NCBI GenBank assembly: GCA_021371855.1 | Contig: JAJFVL010000035.1 | Coordinates: 124,001-188,000, forward strand | Length of the DNA: 64,000 nt | Direction of reading: 5' to 3' | Source of the DNA: Bacteroidales bacterium | Lineage (GTDB): Bacteria; Bacteroidota; Bacteroidia; Bacteroidales; VadinHA17 | Shown: piece by piece, positions 1 through 9,241 of the stretch | Layout of the letters: each line of letters begins with the position of its first letter | How positions within the stretch are numbered: position 1 is the stretch's first letter | Position numbers and translations under genes: made by a program | The notes under the pieces: generated by a model | Database searches by the model: none | Told to the model about the DNA's origin: nothing | Seen by the model: only the letters and a program-made list of their open reading frames with translations

Positions 1-357
1 GAGCAGGGCATCGGTCTTAATTGCTCCGACTGTCTGGAAACTGAACCAGTCGAAGCTGAACTTGAAATTAAGCTCGACCGAAACAATTATGCCCAGACAG
101 TGGTAAGAATTTATGAAGGAAACCTTGAAGACAGTGTTCTTATTGGCACATTTAATCAATCTTCAGCAAAATTATATCATGAGGTATCTATAAATAAAAA
201 ATATACTGTAACGGCCACTTACCTCATATCCGATGTCACATACGTTGCTGTAGATTCTGCAACTCCAAGAGTTAAATATGTAAAAGACCAATGCGACGAT
301 CCCTGTTATTTTGTGTATGATAAAATTCTTAACCTCCGGTTGAGATATACAAAGTAA
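1..357 (+). CDS. C-terminal part of an unrecognised protein (5' end outside window)
   Basis: The reading frame is open from the first base and ends at a TAA at 355-357, so only the last 118 residues are visible. A GTG at 100 is an internal codon, not a necessary start. The visible part has paired cysteines near its beginning (CSDC) and a CDDPC motif near the end, and alternating hydrophobic and polar residues that suggest beta strands. I do not recognise a family. It could be the end of an exported or lipoprotein beta-sandwich protein, but no signal peptide can be seen because the start is missing. It converges on the aldo/keto reductase gene 52 bases downstream. Confidence 0.6.
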   Translation, partial: EQGIGLNCSDCLETEPVEAELEIKLDRNNYAQTVVRIYEGNLEDSVLIGTFNQSSAKLYHEVSINKKYTVTATYLISDVTYVAVDSATPRVKYVKDQCDDPCYFVYDKILNLRLRYTK

Positions 358-409
358 GGTTCAAGGTGCATAGTTTAAAGTTCTGGTTTCTGGCTATTTA
401 AACTTTTTA

Positions 410-1369
410 TTATCCTGAATATTTGAAAAGCGGATTAGTACCAAGTGCTTTTCCCTTGATGGTTTTTATCTCATTTTTACTTAAAGGTTTCAGTTTGCCA
501 GAAACACTCAGGGCTATCTTAAAAAGTTCATGTTCTCCGGGAGTGAGTGCAGCTGTAACCGGGTGCGATAATGTGAAGCGGAGACCCATTCTGATATCTT
601 CAGGAGAGGTTAACGGCTCATACCAGCATTTTGGATATGCAGAACGTTCGGCACTTTCTTCCCATGGACATTTTGCCATAGATTTCAGTGCCAGGATTCC
701 CATATTCTTTTTCATGGCACGGTCAAGAACCTGTGGTCCGAAATTCCCGGCATACCATGTTGCAAAATTTATCGGAAACAAAATTGTATCAAAATCAAAG
801 CGGTCCATCATGGCCATGGCAGCTTCAACTGAATGGGCTGAAAAACCAATAAAACGGATCTTCCCTTCTTTCCGTGCTTCAAGAAAAGTTTCCATTGCTC
901 CGCCCGGTCCGTGAATGATTTCCACCTCCTCAAGTCTGGTAACAGCATGAAACTGATAGAGATCGAAATGATCGGTGTGCAAATTTTCAAGTGATTGTTC
1001 AAGTTCTGCCCGTGCTTCACCACGGCTTCTTTTTGTTGTTTTACAGGCAAGAAAAATGTTCTTTCGGTACGGTTCCAGAGCCGGACCAAGCATAATCTCT
1101 GCGTTGCCGTATGAAGGAGCCACATCAAAATAGTTAATTCCCGAACTGATAGCAAGTCTGACAATATCTGAAGCTTCTCCCGTGGTTGCATCCTTAACAA
1201 GCATTCCTCCAAAGCCGATCATTGAAAGCATTTCTCCGGTACGGCCCAGTGATCGTTTTTCGATCTTTCCCGGAGACGAACTTCTTACCAGATTAGTAAT
1301 ATCTGCAGGAAACATTCCTATCATCGGCGGAATAACCGATACTGTTCTGATAAAATCACGCCTTTGCAT
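410..1369 (-). CDS. Tat-exported aldo/keto reductase
   Basis: NAD(P)-dependent carbonyl reductase fold, 319 residues. The N-terminus carries a twin-arginine signal (RRDFI at residues 3-7, then a hydrophobic stretch to about residue 22), so the enzyme is probably exported folded with its cofactor. The aldo/keto reductase tetrad is visible: Asp82 and Tyr87 in FDVAPSYG, Lys110 in ACKTT and His141 in YQFHAV. Substrate cannot be told from sequence. It is divergent from the FAD oxidoreductase gene at 1492, with about 120 bases between them for two promoters. Exported reductases of this type are common in Bacteroidetes; whether this one is active outside the cytoplasm, where NADPH is scarce, is unclear. 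Confidence 0.85.
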   Translation of the reverse strand: MQRRDFIRTVSVIPPMIGMFPADITNLVRSSSPGKIEKRSLGRTGEMLSMIGFGGMLVKDATTGEASDIVRLAISSGINYFDVAPSYGNAEIMLGPALEPYRKNIFLACKTTKRSRGEARAELEQSLENLHTDHFDLYQFHAVTRLEEVEIIHGPGGAMETFLEARKEGKIRFIGFSAHSVEAAMAMMDRFDFDTILFPINFATWYAGNFGPQVLDRAMKKNMGILALKSMAKCPWEESAERSAYPKCWYEPLTSPEDIRMGLRFTLSHPVTAALTPGEHELFKIALSVSGKLKPLSKNEIKTIKGKALGTNPLFKYSG

Positions 1370-1418
1370 ATAAGTAATCTGTTAATTAAACATTTCATTA
1401 AAATGTATAAGTTAATCA

Positions 1419-1451
1419 TTTGCCGGAATTTTTCAAAAATAAATACTTTTG
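1419..1451 (+). promoter_or_regulatory. Bacteroidetes-type promoter of the FAD oxidoreductase gene
   Basis: TTTG at 1419-1422 and TACTTTTG at 1444-1451 are separated by 21 bases, matching the Bacteroidetes -33 (TTTG) and -7 (TAnnTTTG) elements. Transcription would start near 1458, about 34 bases before the ATG at 1492. A CAAAAATA at 1434-1441 reads as TATTTTTG on the other strand, so a divergent promoter for the aldo/keto reductase may overlap it. Confidence 0.55.
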
Positions 1452-1491
1452 TATCAAAAATTACTTTACTCTTTCAGTAAGATATTGACCC

Positions 1492-3339
1492 ATGATCAAA
1501 AGATATTATACCATTGTTTCAGCTTTCCTGGTGTTTCTTCTTTTAAGCGCCTGTGTTTCAAGAGATCTAAACAGAAAAACTGATGTTCTTATTATCGGAG
1601 GGACAACCAGCGGAATTTCTGCCGGACTGCAATCAGCCAGACTAAAAGTAAATACTCTTATTGTTGAAGAGACTCCATGGTTAGGTGGGATGTTAACTGC
1701 AGGAGGAGTCAGTGCCACAGATGGAAACCATTCTCTGAATTCAGGGATATGGAACGAATTCAGGAACAGACTCAGAACACACTATGGCGGAGAAGCCGCG
1801 CTTGCAACAGGATGGGTAAGCAACACCCAATTTGAACCTCATATCGGGGACAGTATTTTTAAATCGATGGCAGCAGAAGAGAAACAGCTTTCTGTTATAT
1901 ATGGTTACCACTTAACCGGAATAATTAAAGAGAGCAATAAAGTTACAGGCGCCGTCTTTGAAAATGAAAAGCATGATCGTCTTACCGTTCAGGCCGGTGT
2001 AGTGATTGATGCCACCGATTTAGGAGACGGATTACCTTTGGCAGATGCTGCTTACGATATTGGCATGGAAGCCAGGTCAAAAACAGGTGAAGAAATGGCT
2101 CCGGTGAGTGCAAACAATATTGTCCAGGATCTGACCTGGGTTGCAATTTTAAAGGATTACGGAGCAGGAACTGACAAAACCATTCAAAGACCGCAAAATT
2201 ACGATCCTGAAATGTACAGGGGATCATGTACCACGACTGTTGATTCAATTCTGATCAATTGCGATAAGATGTTGAATTATGGCCGGCTGCCTGACAAAAA
2301 GTTCATGATCAACTGGCCTCGCAAGGGGAACGATATTTATCTGAATGTTGTTGAAATGGATTGGTCAGCCCGCATAAAAGAACTTAAAAAAGCAAAGGAA
2401 CGTACACTCGGTTTTATATATTATATACAGACCGAACTTGGCTATAAGAACATCGGACCGGCTGATGATGAATTCCCCACAGACGACAAGCTGGCTTTAG
2501 TTCCCTATCACCGTGAAGGCCGTCGCTTGCGCGGGATCAAACGATTTACTATCAATCATGTAATTGATATTTATGGGAAAGAACCTTTATATCGCACCGG
2601 TATTTCAGTAGGTGATTATCCCGTTGATCATCATCACGGATGCAACCCTGATGCTCCTGTGATCCGATTTCCATCAGTCCCTTCCTTTAACATTCCTCTC
2701 GGAACACTCATCCCCGAAAAGATCGATGGACTGATTGTATCGGATAAGGCCATATCCGTTTCCAACCTTATAAACGGAGCGACCCGACTGCAGCCCTGTG
2801 TTATGCTGACAGGACAGGCAGCAGGAGCCCTGGCAGCTCTGAGTGTTCTTAATAATCAGAATGTACGGGAAATCAATATCCGCAAATTGCAGCAGACTCT
2901 TCTTGATGCAGGAGCATATCTGATGCCACTGTACGATGTCAGTCCGGCCGATAAAGAATTTCAGTCTATACAGCGAATAACGGCTTCGGGAATTCTGAAA
3001 GTAAAAGGGGAATCATATCATTGGGCGAACCGTACATGGTTTTATCCTGACACTGTACTAACCGCGAAGGAATTTTCGGAAGGTTTAAGAAATTTTGACA
3101 ATAATTTTGCTATTTCCAATGACCAATCTGTTATGACTGTTCAGAAAGCTTCTGACCTCCTGTCGGAGTTTTTAAAGAGAGAAACATTAACTGATGTTCA
3201 GAAACTCTGGAAAAGCAGAATTGACAGGAAATTTGACCTTAAGATGGCCATTAGAAAAAGGGAATTAAGTGTTTTGGCTGATGAGCTGATACGTCCGTTT
3301 GAAACCAGGTCAATCGGATTCGATGGCAATTACCGATAG
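1492..3339 (+). CDS. FAD-dependent oxidoreductase, lipoprotein
   Basis: Flavoprotein of the FAD_oxidored (PF12831-like) family, 615 residues. A lipoprotein signal ends in LLLSAC with the lipidated cysteine at residue 21. It is followed directly by the dinucleotide-binding motif IIGGTTSGISAG (about residues 34-45) and the conserved PYHREGRRLRG and GDYPVDHHHG stretches of this family. The last 120 residues resemble an added helical domain. Members are often found beside glycan-degradation loci, but their substrates are mostly unknown. The protein is likely membrane-anchored in the periplasm. It stands alone between a divergent aldo/keto reductase and the convergent truA. Confidence 0.8.
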   Translation: MIKRYYTIVSAFLVFLLLSACVSRDLNRKTDVLIIGGTTSGISAGLQSARLKVNTLIVEETPWLGGMLTAGGVSATDGNHSLNSGIWNEFRNRLRTHYGGEAALATGWVSNTQFEPHIGDSIFKSMAAEEKQLSVIYGYHLTGIIKESNKVTGAVFENEKHDRLTVQAGVVIDATDLGDGLPLADAAYDIGMEARSKTGEEMAPVSANNIVQDLTWVAILKDYGAGTDKTIQRPQNYDPEMYRGSCTTTVDSILINCDKMLNYGRLPDKKFMINWPRKGNDIYLNVVEMDWSARIKELKKAKERTLGFIYYIQTELGYKNIGPADDEFPTDDKLALVPYHREGRRLRGIKRFTINHVIDIYGKEPLYRTGISVGDYPVDHHHGCNPDAPVIRFPSVPSFNIPLGTLIPEKIDGLIVSDKAISVSNLINGATRLQPCVMLTGQAAGALAALSVLNNQNVREINIRKLQQTLLDAGAYLMPLYDVSPADKEFQSIQRITASGILKVKGESYHWANRTWFYPDTVLTAKEFSEGLRNFDNNFAISNDQSVMTVQKASDLLSEFLKRETLTDVQKLWKSRIDRKFDLKMAIRKRELSVLADELIRPFETRSIGFDGNYR

Positions 3340-3366
3340 TCTTTGCACTTTTTCAGCATAAAACTC

Positions 3367-4143
3367 TTAAATTTTTATTACGGGTTTTGTCTCGTAAGAT
3401 ATCTCTTCATTCTTGTAATATACCTTTTCCAGGAATAATCCGCTTGGAGGTGCAGTCAGTTTTGCCGGGATATCAGTCTTGAGTTTGAAAAATGAAGCAA
3501 TCTCCGAAGGTTGCAGTTTACCACGGCCAACTTCAACCAACACGCCTGTCATGCGCCTTACCTGCTTCCAGAGAAAATGGGAGCCGACCACATGAAAGAC
3601 AAGCACATCTCCAAAATCGTTTACCTTAGCATGCAGAATCTCTACTTTTGTTGAAGATTGTTCCTGGTCTTCATCTGTAAAATATCTGTAATCTTTCAAT
3701 CCGGGAAAATTCTTCGCAGCCTCGTTCATAAGGTCAATGTCGAGATGGTCTTTTATCCACCATACATATTTTTTCCCAAAAGCAGTGCGCCTTCTGCTGA
3801 TCTGGTATATATAGCTCCGGGCATTTGCGTCGTGCCTTGCATGAAACTTCGGGTGAGCTTCTTCAACATTAATTATACAGATATCGGGGGGCAGGTTATC
3901 ATTAATACCATATTTTATCCTCAGAGGTGTCATATCTGTATCAACACCAAGATGAGCTATCTGTCCTAAGGCATGCACTCCTCCGTCGGTACGACCTGCT
4001 CCGAACAAATCAATCTCTTTATTTTTAAAAAGCTCTCTGCAGGAATCCAGTATTTCTCCCTGGATTGTTCTTCCGCCTTTCTGCATTTGCCATCCTGCAT
4101 AACGTGTTCCGTCATATTCTATTGTTAACTTATATCTGCCCAT
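3367..4143 (-). CDS. truA: tRNA pseudouridine synthase A
   Basis: Isomerises uridines 38-40 of the tRNA anticodon arm to pseudouridine in the cytoplasm. It is 258 residues, the usual bacterial length. The catalytic motif GAGRTDGGVHA holds the essential aspartate at residue 53; the N-terminal IEYDGTRYAGWQ and the later HFLWKQVRRMTG motif are family signatures. It ends 27 bases from the stop of the convergent FAD oxidoreductase gene. Housekeeping gene, no oddities seen. Confidence 0.96.
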   Translation of the reverse strand: MGRYKLTIEYDGTRYAGWQMQKGGRTIQGEILDSCRELFKNKEIDLFGAGRTDGGVHALGQIAHLGVDTDMTPLRIKYGINDNLPPDICIINVEEAHPKFHARHDANARSYIYQISRRRTAFGKKYVWWIKDHLDIDLMNEAAKNFPGLKDYRYFTDEDQEQSSTKVEILHAKVNDFGDVLVFHVVGSHFLWKQVRRMTGVLVEVGRGKLQPSEIASFFKLKTDIPAKLTAPPSGLFLEKVYYKNEEISYETKPVIKI

Positions 4144-4270
4144 TTTCTTTGTTTAAATAATTTTATAAAGGTATTATAAAAAACACAATCACGAATATAT
4201 CTGCTGAGGTAAGGGTTGAAGGGTTGAAAGTCTAAAAAGCCTGTAAAGCTTCCACAACATCTCTGACATT

Positions 4271-4318
4271 GCACCGTTGCACCATTGCACCATTGCACCG
4301 TTGCACCGTTGCACCGTT
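4271..4318. repeat. Six tandem octamers GCACCRTT
   Basis: Six perfect-register 8-bp units (GCACCGTT or GCACCATT; only the A/G position varies) end 36 bases before the membrane-protein start at 4355. Rotated, the unit is CCRTTGCA. The same octamer family, with CCRTTGCR on the minus strand, forms the much longer array at 57337-57566, so this is a dispersed satellite and not a single local event. Confidence 0.9.
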
Positions 4319-4354
4319 ATTCCTATATTTGTTTATAATTTAATCCTGACTATC

Positions 4355-4954
4355 ATGGAAACATCATTCTTTGACTCGAATGTATTTGCTTATATCCTTT
4401 TGCCATTATTTATCTTCTTTGCCAGAATCTGCGATGTATCAATTGACACCATACGAATAATTTTTGTTGCAAAAGGCAAAAGAAACATTGCTCCTATCCT
4501 TGGATTCTTTGAAATTCTGATTTGGATAACTGCAATAAGCAAGATCATGCAAAACCTTGATAATTACATAAATTACATTGCATATGCAGCAGGTTTCGCT
4601 ACAGGTAATTTTATAGGAATGATTATCGAGGAAAAAATTGCAATGGGTATCCAGATGATAAGGATTTTTGCAGACGAAAGAGGGCCCGAACTTGTACAGA
4701 TTCTTAACGGAAATGGCTATGGAGCAACAGTGCTTGAGGCGCATGGGGCAAGAGATAAAGTGCACCTTATATATACCATTGTTCAGAGAAATGAGATAAA
4801 AAATGTTCTGGAACTTATAACCCGGTTCAACCCAAAAGCATTTTATACCATCGAAGATATAAGGGCTGTGAATGAAGGAATTTTTGCAAATAAAACCACA
4901 AAAAACATATTTCCTTTTAACAACGCATTAAAGCGCTGGAGAAAAGGAATGTAA
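4355..4954 (+). CDS. UPF0316/DUF2179-type membrane protein
   Basis: A 199-residue protein with three N-terminal hydrophobic segments (about residues 8-30, 40-57 and 63-82) followed by a soluble domain beginning IEEKIAMG, the pattern of the YebE-like UPF0316 family (DUF5698 plus DUF2179). Its function is unknown; the cytoplasmic DUF2179 domain is presumed to be a ligand-sensing module. I chose the ATG at 4355 because an upstream extension to 4277 would only translate the GCACCRTT repeats into a low-complexity HHCTIAPL-like peptide. Confidence 0.8.
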   Translation: METSFFDSNVFAYILLPLFIFFARICDVSIDTIRIIFVAKGKRNIAPILGFFEILIWITAISKIMQNLDNYINYIAYAAGFATGNFIGMIIEEKIAMGIQMIRIFADERGPELVQILNGNGYGATVLEAHGARDKVHLIYTIVQRNEIKNVLELITRFNPKAFYTIEDIRAVNEGIFANKTTKNIFPFNNALKRWRKGM

Positions 4955-5077
4955 GAAATAAAGCACAACTTATTCTTAAAAGAACTAGGCGCATTCTTCA
5001 ATCTTTGAGGAACCGAAAAGTTTGAATAGATTTTAAAGGAAATTCTTTTAAGACAAGAAAGAGACTAAACAGGATTA

Positions 5078-6127
5078 ATGTCTAAATTTGGAAAATTTAT
5101 AAATAATTACCACATGGATCAATTCAGAAATCACCCACTCTACCGTAAACATAACATCGACAGTGCGATAAATTCACTTTGGGAATTTTATAAGAAAAAA
5201 TTTCTGTCATTATTTATTATTTCGTTATGCATGACACTGGTAATCCAATATATTTCAACGATTATAAACTTTAGCGAGCTGCAGACCATTTCTGATCCGG
5301 TTATTCTGTTAGAAAAGATCAAGGATTATATTGTTCCTATGCTTATAATATCGGTTCTGAATCTTCTTTTTATAGCGATCCTTCAATATTATATAATATA
5401 CAATCCTCTTGATAGCAGTATCAATATCTTTAGCGCTGCACTCAATTCAATAAAATATTTTATCCCCTACCTTATAATAATGGTACTTCTTGCTTTTGCC
5501 GGATCCGTAGCAATAGCTCTGGGGTTACTTGCTCTTATTATCGGAGTGTTCTTTTCAATCTTGTATATCATGACACTCTACCTCTTCATTTTGCCAATAT
5601 TGATGGTGGAAGGAACAAATATTGCAAATGCAATAAGCAGGACAATCAAGTTGACTCATACAAATTTCTGGTCGAATATTGGATGGGTGGCAGTTTTTAT
5701 TATAATCCTGATAGTTTTGTCTGTGATCTTATCAGGTATTATCCTTCTCCCATTTACCGGGAATTTCGTGAAATCAATTGTTAATCCGGATAATGCCACT
5801 AACCTGATGAAAATTGCAGACAATCCATTTTTCATCATTCTATCAGCAATAGTAAGTGCTCTTACTTTGCCGTTAATGCCAATATTTTCCTGTATTATGT
5901 ATTTCAACGGCAGAGCAGGAGAAGAACAGGAACAGACTTCCTCACCAGTGAATCCCGAAAATGATAAAGTCAGAGTTGAGGATCTGTATGCAAAGCCTTA
6001 TTCCGATGATCATCCCGATAATCCTGATAACATGGAAAATCGCAGTGTAAGAGTTGAAGATCTGTATGCTAAGCCCTATTCCGATGATCATCCCGATAAT
6101 CCTGAAAAAAACAAAAGCAAAGAGTAA
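5078..6127 (+). CDS. Multi-pass membrane protein with a duplicated acidic tail
   Basis: 349 residues with about six hydrophobic segments between residues 40 and 285, rich in Ile and Leu. It resembles the DUF4013/glycerophosphodiester-phosphodiesterase membrane-domain class only in general character; I cannot assign a function. The last 60 residues are hydrophilic and contain VRVEDLYAKPYSDDHPDNP twice, 26 residues apart. The underlying 56-bp units (5972-6027 and 6050-6105) differ at three or so bases, all silent. It ends about 100 bases from the convergent kduD-like gene. Confidence 0.7.
   Translation: MSKFGKFINNYHMDQFRNHPLYRKHNIDSAINSLWEFYKKKFLSLFIISLCMTLVIQYISTIINFSELQTISDPVILLEKIKDYIVPMLIISVLNLLFIAILQYYIIYNPLDSSINIFSAALNSIKYFIPYLIIMVLLAFAGSVAIALGLLALIIGVFFSILYIMTLYLFILPILMVEGTNIANAISRTIKLTHTNFWSNIGWVAVFIIILIVLSVILSGIILLPFTGNFVKSIVNPDNATNLMKIADNPFFIILSAIVSALTLPLMPIFSCIMYFNGRAGEEQEQTSSPVNPENDKVRVEDLYAKPYSDDHPDNPDNMENRSVRVEDLYAKPYSDDHPDNPEKNKSKE
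5972..6105. repeat. Direct repeat of 56 bp, period 78 bp, inside the membrane protein gene
   Basis: Units at 5972-6027 and 6050-6105 encode the same peptide (RVEDLYAKPYSDDHPDNP). The differences are GAG/GAA, GCA/GCT and CTT/CCC-type third or silent positions, so the peptide has been kept while the DNA drifted. The spacer encodes NMENRSV. Confidence 0.85.
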
Positions 6128-6224
6128 TATTTCACAGCCTAGAGATAACAAAAGGCTGCAGATTCTTTTCAGTCTCAACAGCCTTTACATTTTTATGTAG
6201 CTTTACAGCCTTACGATCAACCTG

Positions 6225-7019
6225 TTAAAGATCGTTTTCTCCCTTTACATACCCAAAATTGGCAAGAATTCCTCCATCAACATAAAGAACCTGGCCATTG
6301 ACAAAATCTGCAGCTTTTGAAGCAAGGAACAATGCAGCATGGCCAACATCCTCAGGCTGTCCCCATCTGCCTGCAGGTGTACGTGTCATAACCAGATCGT
6401 TAAATGGATGACCATTTTCACGGATAGGGCCGGTCTGTGCTGTTACAATATAACCCGGACCTACTCCATTAATCTGGATATTGTATTTTGCCCATTCACA
6501 TGTCATACTCTCAGTAAGAAGCTTAAGTCCGCCTTTGGCAGCAGCGTAAGCTGAAACTGAGTTTCGTCCGTAGACACTCATCATGGAACATAGGTTAATG
6601 ATTTTTCCACTACGTTTTTCAATCATTTTCGGTGCTACCCTTTTTGAAACAATAAACGGTGAAACAAGGTCAACATCAATAACCTGCCTGTAATCAGCTA
6701 CAGGCATATCAAGGATAGGAACACGTTTTATTATTCCGGCATTATTGACAAGAATATCAATAGTGCCCACGTTCTTTTCAATCTCTGAAATACCCTTGTC
6801 TACATCTTTTTCGTCTGTTACATCAAATTTAAGGGTATATACATCGAGACCTTCCTTTTTGTAAGCATCCTTACAACTCTGTAACTTCGCATCGTGAAGG
6901 TCATTAACACAGATTTTTGCACCGGCTTTACCAAGAACCATTCCGATTGCCATCCCGATACCGTGTGTTCCACCGGTAATCAGGGCTATTTTTCCAGTAA
7001 GATCAAATAAATCATTCAT
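6225..7019 (-). CDS. kduD: SDR oxidoreductase, probable 2-deoxy-D-gluconate 3-dehydrogenase
   Basis: Short-chain dehydrogenase of 264 residues. It has the cofactor motif TGGTHGIG (15-22), NNAG (92-95) and catalytic Ser145, Tyr158 and Lys162. It is 54 bases downstream of kduI on the same strand, so the likely reaction is NAD-dependent reduction of 3-deoxy-D-glycero-2,5-hexodiulosonate (DKII) to 2-keto-3-deoxygluconate. By sequence it could equally be called gluconate 5-dehydrogenase, a common label for this subfamily in Bacteroidetes; the symbol rests mainly on the operon. Confidence 0.8.
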   Translation of the reverse strand: MNDLFDLTGKIALITGGTHGIGMAIGMVLGKAGAKICVNDLHDAKLQSCKDAYKKEGLDVYTLKFDVTDEKDVDKGISEIEKNVGTIDILVNNAGIIKRVPILDMPVADYRQVIDVDLVSPFIVSKRVAPKMIEKRSGKIINLCSMMSVYGRNSVSAYAAAKGGLKLLTESMTCEWAKYNIQINGVGPGYIVTAQTGPIRENGHPFNDLVMTRTPAGRWGQPEDVGHAALFLASKAADFVNGQVLYVDGGILANFGYVKGENDL

Positions 7020-7073
7020 AATATGTCATTTATAAAATTTAAATCAACCTTCCATAAGTACTTTTGAAACTTT

Positions 7074-7910
7074 TTATTTTATATCATCAGGTTGGCGGAC
7101 ATCCATATCGCCATAATTAAGGTTCTCTCCTGCCATTCCCCATATAAAAGTATAGTTTGATGTACCCGCAGCGCTATGTATACTCCATGACGGAGAAAGA
7201 ACCGCCTGCTCGTTTTTCATCCAGATATGCCTGGTCTCATCAGGATCGCCCATAAAATGGCAGATTGACTGTTTCTCGGGGACTTCAAAGTAGAAATAGG
7301 CTTCCATTCTGCGGTTATGAGTGTGTGCAGGCATAGTGTTCCATACACTGCCCTTTTTCAGTTCAGTCATTCCCATTTGAAGCTGGCAGGTTTCGATGAC
7401 ATTGTTAACGAGTAATTTATTAATAATCCTGTGATTTGATTCTTCAGGACTTCCGGCTTCAACAACAATAGCATCTTTTAAGGTTACCTTTTTTGAAGCG
7501 TATTCCTTATGTGCCGGTGCTGAGTTTATATATAGTTTTGCAGGTTTTGCAGCATCAATTGATTTGAATACTACATTTTTTGTTCCTTTTCCAACATACA
7601 AGGCTTCTTTATAATCCAGTTTAAAATCGGTCCCGTCAACTTCGACCAAACCCTCACCTCCTACATTAATTATTCCGAGTTCTCTTCTCTCAAGAAAAAA
7701 TGAGGCTTTAAGATCATCAAACGGTTCAAGCTTAATATTCTTTTTCACCGGCATCGCACCTCCTACAATCAGCCTGTCGTACAATGAATATACGAATGAT
7801 ATTTCATCAGGAAGAAAAACATTTTCTATCAGAAACTCTTTTCTGATTTTTCCAGTATCATATGCTTTAAAATCATTGGGATGAACCGCATATCTAAATT
7901 CATTTTTCAT
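7074..7910 (-). CDS. kduI: 5-keto-4-deoxyuronate isomerase
   Basis: Cupin-fold isomerase that converts 4-deoxy-L-threo-5-hexosulose uronate (DKI), the product of unsaturated-uronate hydrolysis, into DKII. It is 278 residues, the family length. The zinc ligands His196, His198, Glu203 and His245 fall in [13 protein letters not shown] and SIHSAAG at the same numbering as the E. coli enzyme. It sits between GH105 and kduD in one leftward operon, which gives the three successive steps from unsaturated oligosaccharide to 2-keto-3-deoxygluconate. Confidence 0.95.
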   Translation of the reverse strand: MKNEFRYAVHPNDFKAYDTGKIRKEFLIENVFLPDEISFVYSLYDRLIVGGAMPVKKNIKLEPFDDLKASFFLERRELGIINVGGEGLVEVDGTDFKLDYKEALYVGKGTKNVVFKSIDAAKPAKLYINSAPAHKEYASKKVTLKDAIVVEAGSPEESNHRIINKLLVNNVIETCQLQMGMTELKKGSVWNTMPAHTHNRRMEAYFYFEVPEKQSICHFMGDPDETRHIWMKNEQAVLSPSWSIHSAAGTSNYTFIWGMAGENLNYGDMDVRQPDDIK

Positions 7911-8000
7911 AATTATGTATTTAATATTACTAAACCTTATTTTTTATTGGCCGGAAGACAACGGAGGTATGTTTTCTTATTATGCCATGTTATCTTTTGC

Positions 8001-9149
8001 CTAAAGTATTCCTTTATCAATCAACCTGGTAATTTCCGTTCCTGCCATCAGAAATCCTCCAACGCCGTAAACTTCGGTCATTTCTCTTGTGACACTTTTG
8101 GGATCTGCCCCAACCGGTTGGATGAATCCGACTTTTCCATCGGGCCATACAGAGGCAACCATTGATTTCCATCCTTTTATTATAGCCGGGAGATATTTCT
8201 CTTTATCGAGATAGCCATTATTCACGCCCCAGGCCATGCCATAAACGAAGAATGCCGTTGCACTCATTTCAGGATTTGGATAGCTTGCCGGATCATAAAG
8301 ACTTGCATGCCAGTATCCATCTTCAGATTGCAGAGAAAGGATTTTTGCAGCCATCTCCTTATATATTGTCACAAAATAATCTTTATGAACAAATTTTGAA
8401 GGAAGTTCCCTGATGATTATTGGAAGACCGGCAAATACCCAGCCATTTCCACGTCCCCAGAAAACTTTGGTCCCGTTTGCCTCCTTTTTTGTAAAATATC
8501 TTGAATCTCTGTAGTACAGAAATTCTGCTTTATCATACAAATAATCGGATGTTGCCTTATACTCCTGATACATGAAATTAAGATATTTTTTTCGTCCGGT
8601 CACATTAGCCATTTTTGCCCATACTGTAGGACCCATGAAAAGAGCATCGCACCATGACCAACGCTGTATTGACCAATATTTGTCAGTATTTTTAAATTCA
8701 AGCGAACCGGTTGCAGGGTCTTTAAGTATTTTGTCTAAATAAGTTCTCATTGACTCTATCATCTTTTTGTCCTTGTATTTGCGATAAAGTTCAATGTATA
8801 CCTGACCAACACAATAATCATCAGCAAAATATCTTCTAAGCGGATTGGACGATACATTATACGACCATGAATTTTTTTCTGCCATTCCCTTTAGCCAGGT
8901 ATAATAGGCATCATCACCTGAAATACCTGCCCATTCCACCATACCTGCATATAGAGCACCATTAGTCCAGTCAGCAGGAGAATGTGCAAGAGGTGTTTTT
9001 ATCTGCCAATCAGCAACAGCTTTAAGAATATTTTTAATATCCGATTTATTTATATCATCTTTAAACGGTTTAGCTGCCTGTTCCTGAGAAAAAGCAGAAG
9101 AAGAAATGATCATCATTGCCGTAATCAAAATGCTCTTTATATTTTTCAT
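8001..9149 (-). CDS. GH105 unsaturated rhamnogalacturonyl/glucuronyl hydrolase
   Basis: Secreted alpha/alpha-barrel hydrolase of 382 residues that removes the 4,5-unsaturated uronic acid left at the non-reducing end by pectate or rhamnogalacturonan lyases. A signal peptide runs to about SAFSQ. The general acid/base aspartate is Asp168 in WSWCDALFMGP. I start at the ATG at 9149 and not the TTG two codons upstream: the ATG gives a clean signal peptide and overlaps the stop of a possible 14-codon leader ORF (ATGA overlap). First gene of the GH105-kduI-kduD operon; the promoter lies some 420 bases upstream. Confidence 0.9.
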   Translation of the reverse strand: MKNIKSILITAMMIISSSAFSQEQAAKPFKDDINKSDIKNILKAVADWQIKTPLAHSPADWTNGALYAGMVEWAGISGDDAYYTWLKGMAEKNSWSYNVSSNPLRRYFADDYCVGQVYIELYRKYKDKKMIESMRTYLDKILKDPATGSLEFKNTDKYWSIQRWSWCDALFMGPTVWAKMANVTGRKKYLNFMYQEYKATSDYLYDKAEFLYYRDSRYFTKKEANGTKVFWGRGNGWVFAGLPIIIRELPSKFVHKDYFVTIYKEMAAKILSLQSEDGYWHASLYDPASYPNPEMSATAFFVYGMAWGVNNGYLDKEKYLPAIIKGWKSMVASVWPDGKVGFIQPVGADPKSVTREMTEVYGVGGFLMAGTEITRLIDKGIL

Positions 9150-9190
9150 CCGCAAATAATTTTTAGTTTATGGTTGGATGGAACCTCCAT
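9146..9190 (-). other. Possible 14-codon leader ORF coupled to GH105
   Basis: Reading leftward, ATG at 9190 opens a frame of 14 codons (MEVPSNHKLKIICG) whose TGA overlaps the ATG of the GH105 gene as ATGA. The start codon lies inside one arm of the 14-bp inverted repeat at 9182-9241. No ribosome binding site is visible. This may be chance, but the coupled geometry resembles translational coupling. Confidence 0.25.
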
Positions 9191-9241
9191 GTTTTGAAAG
9201 ATTTTTTCATTCTTGTTTATGTTTTTGAAAACATGGAGGTT
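9182..9241. promoter_or_regulatory. Inverted repeat in the GH105 mRNA leader
   Basis: AACCTCCATGTTTT at 9182-9195 and its exact reverse complement at 9228-9241 form a 14-bp perfect stem with a 32-nt A/T-rich loop, ending 33 bases before the GH105 start. It lies within the inferred 5' leader and could be a translational or RNA-stability element. No T-run follows on the coding strand, so it is not an obvious terminator. Confidence 0.5.

Noticed and set aside
808..1212. Long antisense frame inside the aldo/keto reductase and similar frames opposite other genes
   Set aside because: No motifs, no ribosome binding site, and the opposite frames carry complete conserved enzymes.
4277..4354. N-terminal extension of the membrane protein through the GCACCRTT repeats
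   Set aside because: It would encode repeat-derived HHCTIAPLHRC residues; the ATG at 4355 fits the family start and membrane topology.
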